A DNA stretch of 9,741 bases, taken from NCBI GenBank assembly GCA_030642125.1, contig DAOWOJ010000012.1, positions 1 to 9,741 of the forward strand, written 5' to 3'. The DNA is from Candidatus Aenigmatarchaeota archaeon. GTDB lineage: Archaea > Aenigmatarchaeota > Aenigmatarchaeia > DAOWOJ01. Shown one piece after another: positions 5,318 through 9,741 of the stretch; the first letter of the stretch is position 1, and each line of letters starts with the position of its first letter. Below the pieces are notes generated by a model, which was not told where the DNA came from, ran no database searches, and saw only the letters and a list, made by a program, of their open reading frames with translations. The position numbers and the translations under genes were made by a program.

Positions 5318-6616
5318 ATGTCGATTGAATTAGTAAATACATTATCATTTGAAAGTAATGATATGAATATTATTCAAAAACAGCATTATAAAGATAATAA
5401 AGATTTCCCTGATTTTTTCTCAACTTCAAGAATTAAAGATATGTCAGATCCAACAATTCAAAGGACAAATGTAGAATTATCGGGTATTAGTGGCGGTAGT
5501 TTTGCATTAGATACTGAATTTTATTTTGATGTAAAAATGAGTAGTATTTCTGGGTTGGTAACCAGAATGTATTTTAAATTTGATTTTACAGGTGATGCAG
5601 ATGGGACTAATGTAAGATATGCTTGCGATACTAGAAATTGGTTTAGATATATTAAACTTTCTACTGGTGTTTCTGATTTTTATCATTCTGAACCAGGAGA
5701 TTTTACAGGATCTAATTATTATTATACAGATAATTATGAAAAAGCATATTCTGATGCTTATCAAAATACAGTATATAACACAACTACTCAAGAAACTTTA
5801 GCTAATGCAACTACAGCTAGAGAATTAATTGTTCCTATTATGGAAGAGGAATTTAAGAAAATGTATTGTATTCCATTTAGTTATATTATGAAAAGAAATT
5901 TTATTGATAATATATTGACTGTTACTGCCAAATTAAAAACTTTAGCAGCTATGACTACAGGAACAACAACTGATCATGTTCCAACATTTGCTAATCTTAG
6001 ATTATGTTTTGATATGGTAAGATTTAGTCCAGAAAGTTTTCAGGATAAATTACATATCAAATATTTTTCAAAAAGACAACTTATTAATTTTCCATTATTA
6101 CATACATTTACTGAAGTAACAACTCCAGGAGCAACTTCTTTTTCAAAACAATTAAATTATGGTATTGATAATGTTACTAGATTATATATTTGGTTGGTTG
6201 ATTCAGCACTTATTAAAGAAAACAACCCAAGTTTATTTACTAAAATTACTGATTTAAGATTAGAATTATCTCAAAATAGACTTCCAAATGTTGACCATAG
6301 AATGAGAATGCATAAATTAGAATATCATAGAGTTGTGGATTTAAAAGGACATACATTAGGAGGAGTAACACAAGGATATTATTTATATGCTGTTGATCTT
6401 TCTCCTCAACTAATAAAAAACACATTTGATTGTGGAAATAAAATGTCATTTATGAAGAATATTGATTTATATTTGAAAGGAACAGTAGCATCCGGGGCAA
6501 CTGCTTATAATCTTGTTATTATGGCTAATTATTCAGGTAATTTGGAGATTGATACATCCAAAGGATTAATTAACAGTACTATTTCATGGAGATCAATTTC
6601 AGATCATGGATTGTAA
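5318..6616 (+). CDS. Probable double-jelly-roll major capsid protein (432 aa)
   Basis: The predicted role is the hexon-like protein that forms the capsid shell. The length of 432 residues matches compact double-jelly-roll capsid proteins such as those of PRD1 and the large algal viruses, and is shorter than typical virophage capsid proteins. The composition fits: an N-terminal Asp/Phe/Asn-rich arm, then alternating beta-like stretches (FALDTEFYFDVKM, MYFKFDF), a Tyr/Asn/Thr-rich loop near residues 125-165, and a second beta-rich half. The end, LVIMANYSGNLEIDTSKG, looks like the closing strand of a jelly roll. No signal peptide or membrane segment is seen. Its place next to a packaging ATPase, a probable penton gene and a basic protein supports the call. 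The fold was judged by eye and not by structure prediction, so an alternative capsid or spike protein cannot be excluded. Confidence 0.65.
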   Translation: MSIELVNTLSFESNDMNIIQKQHYKDNKDFPDFFSTSRIKDMSDPTIQRTNVELSGISGGSFALDTEFYFDVKMSSISGLVTRMYFKFDFTGDADGTNVRYACDTRNWFRYIKLSTGVSDFYHSEPGDFTGSNYYYTDNYEKAYSDAYQNTVYNTTTQETLANATTARELIVPIMEEEFKKMYCIPFSYIMKRNFIDNILTVTAKLKTLAAMTTGTTTDHVPTFANLRLCFDMVRFSPESFQDKLHIKYFSKRQLINFPLLHTFTEVTTPGATSFSKQLNYGIDNVTRLYIWLVDSALIKENNPSLFTKITDLRLELSQNRLPNVDHRMRMHKLEYHRVVDLKGHTLGGVTQGYYLYAVDLSPQLIKNTFDCGNKMSFMKNIDLYLKGTVASGATAYNLVIMANYSGNLEIDTSKGLINSTISWRSISDHGL

Positions 6617-6618
6617 TT

Positions 6619-6627
6619 TATTTTTGT
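6619..6627 (+). promoter_or_regulatory. Start-proximal TATTTTTGT motif directly abutting an ATG
   Basis: This is an exact TATTTTTGT that ends at the base before the ATG at 6628. Only two bases separate it from the capsid stop codon, so it accounts for nearly the whole intergenic spacer. It sets the start of the membrane-protein gene. Confidence 0.75.
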
Positions 6628-7065
6628 ATGTTGAATTTATTACTTTCTATATTTATTATCTTATTATTATTAGGGGTTATTGTATATGAGTATTATAGCT
6701 TTAAAAGATTAAAAAAGAAAACCATTTATCATTATTTACTTGATTTAACTTCAGGAATATTAATTGGAATTTCACCACTTATAATTAATAGTTTAATGCA
6801 ACAACCACATCATAATTCTACTACAGTTGTCAAAGATCCATTTAATACTGAAATTCAGCAATTATTACAGTTTCATTTACCTTTAATAACAGGAATTAAA
6901 GATTATCATGAATATGAAAGAATAATGATTGCAATTGATAAAAAATTTCCTAATATAGCTAATATAAAATTGAATATTAAGAATTTATTGGAAGAAGCAA
7001 TGGAAAACAATATAGATTCATCTAAAATAGTGAATGATATGGGGATTGTTGAAAACAATGAATAA
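6628..7065 (+). CDS. Small membrane protein of unknown function (145 aa)
   Basis: The protein is not recognised. It starts with a hydrophobic segment (residues 2-20, rich in Leu and Ile) followed by a basic cluster KRLKKK (26-31), which suggests an anchored N-terminus with the basic side in the cytosol or virion interior. A second, weaker hydrophobic segment covers about residues 36-56. The rest is hydrophilic and helix-like, with acidic and Asn-rich residues near the end. The frame can be extended 14 codons back into the end of the capsid gene, but the motif at 6619-6627 fixes the ATG at 6628. It sits between the capsid gene and the basic protein gene. A virion membrane or entry-related protein is plausible for viruses with an internal membrane, but this is inference. 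Confidence 0.75.
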   Translation: MLNLLLSIFIILLLLGVIVYEYYSFKRLKKKTIYHYLLDLTSGILIGISPLIINSLMQQPHHNSTTVVKDPFNTEIQQLLQFHLPLITGIKDYHEYERIMIAIDKKFPNIANIKLNIKNLLEEAMENNIDSSKIVNDMGIVENNE

Positions 7066-7104
7066 AAAAAAGATTATATAAATTGTTATTAATTATATTA
7101 TATT

Positions 7105-7113
7105 GATTTTTGT
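7105..7113 (+). promoter_or_regulatory. Start-proximal GATTTTTGT motif, basic protein gene
   Basis: This reads GATTTTTGT, six bases before the ATG at 7120; G replaces T in the first position, as in the motif at 1708-1716. Confidence 0.65.
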
Positions 7114-7119
7114 TATATC

Positions 7120-8037
7120 ATGAGTCGTAAAAAAAGAGGATTAGGTAAAAAAATAAGAGCAAATAAACCAGTTTTTTATAAGTTAAGAAAAAAGAGAGGG
7201 CAAAGTAAAGGAAGTGATGCATATATATTAAGACAAAAAAAATATGAAAGAAGAATGCAGAAAGGAGGGAAAATGATATATGGGATATTTGATATGGAAT
7301 CTGGTATGAATGTATATATTAGAGAATTTTTTAAATTAATATATAAATTTTTGAAAGAGCCTGGATTGGAATCAAAACAATGTCTTATTACATACCAATT
7401 AGTAAATAAAATGAAACCGGCATTTAGAATGTTATATAAAACTTGTGCTATTGCTGCGGGAATTGAAGCACAAAAAGGAGCAAAACAGGATACTAATAGA
7501 ATTAAAATGTTAATAAAAGAATGTAATTTAATTAAAGTAAATTTATTAGGATTAAAAAAAATTAAATTAATGAGGATAGGAAAATCTAAGCATTATTTAA
7601 GATTAAGTCGAAAAAGATTTGAGGCATTAAAGAAATATAGAGTTGATTCTGTATCTAAAGAAAATATGATAATCGATGTTAATAACATCTTAAAACGAAA
7701 TTTTAGTTCGCATTATGTAAAAATAAAGAAACATGTATTATATTTACTAGATAGAACATTAATAAGAAATAAAAAGTATAGTAAAAGATATATAAAACAA
7801 GCAGTATTTAAAACTTATAAAAAAGGAACTCATCGTAAAGGATATTATAGTAAAGCAAATAGAATGATAAGAGCACAAGTAAAAAAAGAGAAAAAAGCAG
7901 CAAAACAGAAAAAAGCAAAAAAACAGAAAAAAGTAAAAAAGAAGATCAAAAAAGTAAAAAAGAAGAAAAAAAAGTATAAAAGAAGTGTAGGGCAAAAAAG
8001 AATGTCAAAAATGTTAAAATCAAGTTTTCTTGGTTAG
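7120..8037 (+). CDS. Very basic Lys-rich protein, candidate genome-binding core protein (305 aa)
   Basis: The N-terminus is basic from the start (MSRKKRGLGKKIRANKP). A middle part of about residues 60-160 is more globular, with hydrophobic helices and a Cys/Ala region. The C-terminal part, about residues 240-290, is almost entirely Lys with Ala, Gln and Val spacers and has no acidic residues for long stretches. Such basic proteins are common in DNA viruses as genome-condensing core proteins or histone-like proteins, and its position in the capsid-gene run fits that. No known fold was recognised. The poly-A runs in the gene could attract sequencing frameshifts, but the frame is uninterrupted. 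It ends in TAG. An RNA-binding or nucleolar role is the main alternative. Confidence 0.75.
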   Translation: MSRKKRGLGKKIRANKPVFYKLRKKRGQSKGSDAYILRQKKYERRMQKGGKMIYGIFDMESGMNVYIREFFKLIYKFLKEPGLESKQCLITYQLVNKMKPAFRMLYKTCAIAAGIEAQKGAKQDTNRIKMLIKECNLIKVNLLGLKKIKLMRIGKSKHYLRLSRKRFEALKKYRVDSVSKENMIIDVNNILKRNFSSHYVKIKKHVLYLLDRTLIRNKKYSKRYIKQAVFKTYKKGTHRKGYYSKANRMIRAQVKKEKKAAKQKKAKKQKKVKKKIKKVKKKKKKYKRSVGQKRMSKMLKSSFLG

Positions 8038-8068
8038 TTTATAATAATAGAATATTAAAATAGTAATA

Positions 8069-8077
8069 TATTTTTGT
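8069..8077 (+). promoter_or_regulatory. Start-proximal TATTTTTGT motif, first paralogue
   Basis: This is an exact TATTTTTGT, four bases (ATTA) before the ATG at 8082. Confidence 0.75.
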
Positions 8078-8081
8078 ATTA

Positions 8082-8642
8082 ATGAGCCAAGAACCAAATA
8101 AAGATTTAAATGCAAAAAATGCATGGGAAGATTTTTGGTATAATATAGTTCCTGGTGCTAATAATGATACAAATGGAAATAAAATAAGTTATATGGATTC
8201 TATAAATGAATATATAGAAATCATAAATCGCTATATAAAAAATTCACCAGATTTTGTTGTTAAATCTGCAATAGGTGTATTTGGAGGAATATATCAAATA
8301 TATAAAAAGCCTACTTTAGAACGAGTAGCAGATTTATCAATTCCTCCAATATTAGAATTATTATTAACAAAATATGCTTTTAAAAGAAATTTTTTAAGCC
8401 AATTTACTAATACAATATCAAATTTTAATGTAAATACTATAACAGGGGTAATACAGCCAAAATTATTAATAGGAGATGACTTATTTAGTGTTGAAAATAC
8501 TGTTATTCGAAATTTGATTCAAATAGGTTTAAGACAATTATGTAATCCATTTGAGTTTATTACCGAAGTTAATTATCATAATTTATTTGGTCAATTTATT
8601 ACTTCTAATTTATATAGATATTCAAAATCATTAATTATATAA
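8082..8642 (+). CDS. Paralogue A of a two-gene family (186 aa)
   Basis: The function is not recognised, but the protein is clearly related to the next gene. Both are 186 residues long and start with MSQ.PN. Over an 80-residue gap-free alignment (A residues 71-150), 31 residues are identical by hand count. Conserved blocks are YQIY.(K/R)P..ERV.DL, SNFN...I, Q.KLL, IR..IQ.GLRQ and F.TSN.Y near the end. A Gly-rich hydrophobic stretch (FVVKSAIGVFGGIYQIY, about 58-74) could insert in or lie on a membrane. The N-terminal 50 residues are unlike those of the other copy and hydrophilic. The start is fixed by the motif at 8069-8077. The conserved C-terminal two-thirds suggest a shared fold and possibly a hetero-oligomer; the role is unknown. 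Confidence 0.8.
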   Translation: MSQEPNKDLNAKNAWEDFWYNIVPGANNDTNGNKISYMDSINEYIEIINRYIKNSPDFVVKSAIGVFGGIYQIYKKPTLERVADLSIPPILELLLTKYAFKRNFLSQFTNTISNFNVNTITGVIQPKLLIGDDLFSVENTVIRNLIQIGLRQLCNPFEFITEVNYHNLFGQFITSNLYRYSKSLII

Positions 8643-8666
8643 CATTATCTAAATTATATTTTAATA

Positions 8667-8675
8667 TATTTTTGT
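8667..8675 (+). promoter_or_regulatory. Start-proximal TATTTTTGT motif, second paralogue
   Basis: This is an exact TATTTTTGT, seven bases (ATTTATA) before the ATG at 8683. Confidence 0.75.
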
Positions 8676-8682
8676 ATTTATA

Positions 8683-9243
8683 ATGTCACAGAAGCCAAAC
8701 TCAGCATCATCTACAGATATGCCAATGGATGTTGGAAATGAGCAAAATGTTCCTAGTAATTTACCTGAAGTTATGACAAAAGGGGCATTTTACCCAATAA
8801 TAGAAATTATAGATAATATGAAATTATATGCGAAATCTGGAACTCGTTATACTGTTGCAATAATTGCTGGCTTTTTATCAGCTGGTTATCAAATATATGA
8901 AAGACCTAGTATTGAACGAGTTTTAGATTTAATTACAGCTCCTACAATTGAAATGTTGGTTTCTAAATTTTATTTTGATAAATCAATATCATACCAAGTT
9001 AGTGATGCATTATCTAATTTTAATGCAAGTTCTATTTCAAGTATAGTTCAAAGAAAATTATTACCAACTGAAAATATTTTAAGTGGAAAAAATATGGCAA
9101 TTCGATCTGCAATTCAAGTTGGATTAAGACAAATTGTTGATCCAACAACATCATCTCTTACTGAACCAAATTATGATGCACTTGTTGCACAATTTTTAAC
9201 ATCTAATGGGTATAAATTTTTAAAGTCTTCTATATTTGAATAA
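8683..9243 (+). CDS. Paralogue B of a two-gene family (186 aa)
   Basis: This is the tandem paralogue of the preceding gene, 40 bases downstream. It shares colinear blocks with it: YQIYERPSIERV, SNFNASSI, QRKLL, IRSAIQVGLRQ and QFLTSNGYK. The hydrophobic segment YTVAIIAGFLSAGYQIY (about residues 56-72) corresponds to the one in copy A. The N-terminus is different, rich in Ser, Thr, Met and Pro. Each copy keeps its own promoter motif and full length, so both are probably used. The divergence is too great for a recent duplication. No known family was recognised. Candidate roles are minor virion proteins or membrane-linked assembly factors; none is shown by the sequence. Confidence 0.8.
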   Translation: MSQKPNSASSTDMPMDVGNEQNVPSNLPEVMTKGAFYPIIEIIDNMKLYAKSGTRYTVAIIAGFLSAGYQIYERPSIERVLDLITAPTIEMLVSKFYFDKSISYQVSDALSNFNASSISSIVQRKLLPTENILSGKNMAIRSAIQVGLRQIVDPTTSSLTEPNYDALVAQFLTSNGYKFLKSSIFE

Positions 9244-9255
9244 TTATCAATTGGT

Positions 9256-9264
9256 TATTTTTGT
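9256..9264 (+). promoter_or_regulatory. Start-proximal TATTTTTGT motif, penton-like gene
   Basis: This is an exact TATTTTTGT, six bases (TAGGAT) before the ATG at 9271. Confidence 0.75.
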
Positions 9265-9270
9265 TAGGAT

Positions 9271-9741
9271 ATGCAAACTATTGAAATTAACTCAATTAAT
9301 TATCCAAATTCGTATCAATTTAGATATTTATTACCTACTAATGTTTATACAACAAGAGAATCTGGATATTTAAGTAGATTAGCAATGCCATGTAGTATAT
9401 ATAATGTTTATACAAATACAACTGTAGCATTAACTGATGGAAGTGGAGATTATTTATTAACTTTACCTGCTGGAAATTATAATTCATCTCAATTATCAGA
9501 AACATTACAAATTGAATTTAATGCAAAATCAACAAATACATATACATTAGAATTATCAACTATTACTAATAAATTAACAATAACAAATGCAACATCTGAA
9601 TTTACACTTATTGTTGTAAAAGGTGATTTTATTCAACTTTTTGGATTTAATCCAGGTTCCCATACAAGTGTAAGTAATACAATGACAAGTGATAAACAGT
9701 ATAATCTTATTAAAAATTCAGTAATATTTATTAAATTAAAT
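9271..9741 (+). CDS. Probable penton/minor capsid protein, 5' part (157 codons, cut by right edge)
   Basis: The frame is open from the ATG at 9271 to the last base of the window with no stop, so the gene is truncated by the edge. The protein begins MQTIEINSINYPNSYQFRYLL and is rich in Thr, Asn, Ser and Tyr with repeated short beta strands. The segment YLLTLPAGNYNSSQLSETLQ (about residues 70-89) has the strand, turn and helix pattern of the '(I/L)P.G.Y....L...I' element seen in penton or minor capsid proteins of polintons and related viruses. It is followed by alternating strands (TYTLELSTITNKLTIT) and a FGFNPG turn. This fits the single-jelly-roll protein at capsid vertices. The family call is by eye. 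A fibre or other beta-rich virion protein is the alternative. Confidence 0.6.
   Translation, partial: MQTIEINSINYPNSYQFRYLLPTNVYTTRESGYLSRLAMPCSIYNVYTNTTVALTDGSGDYLLTLPAGNYNSSQLSETLQIEFNAKSTNTYTLELSTITNKLTITNATSEFTLIVVKGDFIQLFGFNPGSHTSVSNTMTSDKQYNLIKNSVIFIKLN

Noticed and set aside
5507..5801. Frames on both strands inside the capsid gene
   Set aside because: They are Ile-rich shadows of the capsid reading frame without motifs.
7759..7995. Minus-strand Phe-rich 78-codon frame
   Set aside because: It is the antisense of the Lys-rich tail (AAA/AAG read as TTT/CTT) and has no motif.
1..9741. CRISPR arrays, tRNA or rRNA genes, and insertion sequences
   Set aside because: No spaced direct repeats, no tRNA-like cloverleaf and no transposase or terminal inverted repeats were seen on either strand.

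Overview
The window looks like part of a small, very AT-rich double-stranded DNA virus of a eukaryote, or an integrated or assembled copy of one. It appears closest to the polinton-like virus, virophage and adintovirus world with double-jelly-roll capsids. Four points support this. There is an A32/FtsK-type packaging ATPase, a probable 432-residue major capsid protein, and the start of a probable penton or minor capsid protein. There is also a set of tightly packed intronless genes of unknown function, some membrane-associated, some very acidic and one very basic. None of the starts is preceded by a Shine-Dalgarno-like sequence. No integrase, polymerase, helicase, protease, tRNA or rRNA is visible here. 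The lineage is an inference and was not tested by any search.

The most striking property is regulatory. Twelve of the thirteen well-supported genes carry the 9-mer TATTTTTGT, or a copy with G or A in the first position, 0 to 10 bases before the ATG. It always points in the direction of the gene, including at both divergent gene pairs, and it is absent where genes converge. It behaves like a start-proximal viral promoter that would give almost leaderless mRNAs. It also corrects five gene starts (positions 185, 1706 on the minus strand, 1747, 2562 and 6628).

Layout. Positions 1-184 hold a possible gene tail and a G-rich, C-poor leader. Positions 185-1194 hold a coiled-coil protein and a P-loop nucleotide-kinase-like protein on the plus strand. 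An unknown basic protein on the minus strand (1706 down to 1137) overlaps the kinase tail to tail and shares a 40-base bidirectional promoter with the packaging ATPase (1747-2520). A small acidic protein (2562-2846) ends directly against a convergent minus-strand gene (3977 down to 2847). That gene encodes a 376-codon, very acidic, repeat-containing protein with no visible ATG, and its promoter motif is altered. Above it on the minus strand is a 409-residue unknown protein (5235 down to 4006), divergent from the probable major capsid gene (5318-6616).

The right third is a co-directional plus-strand run: a 145-residue membrane protein, a 305-residue Lys-rich basic protein, two tandem paralogues of 186 residues each, and the probable penton gene, which runs off the right edge.

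Working model: this is a virion morphogenesis module of capsid shell, packaging motor, basic genome-binding protein, membrane-associated protein and acidic proteins. Nearly every gene has its own copy of one shared promoter element, so the module could be switched on together. The best candidates for undescribed biology are the universal 9-mer, the acidic gene with no AUG next to two tandem one-base variants of that 9-mer, and the duplicated 186-residue family.
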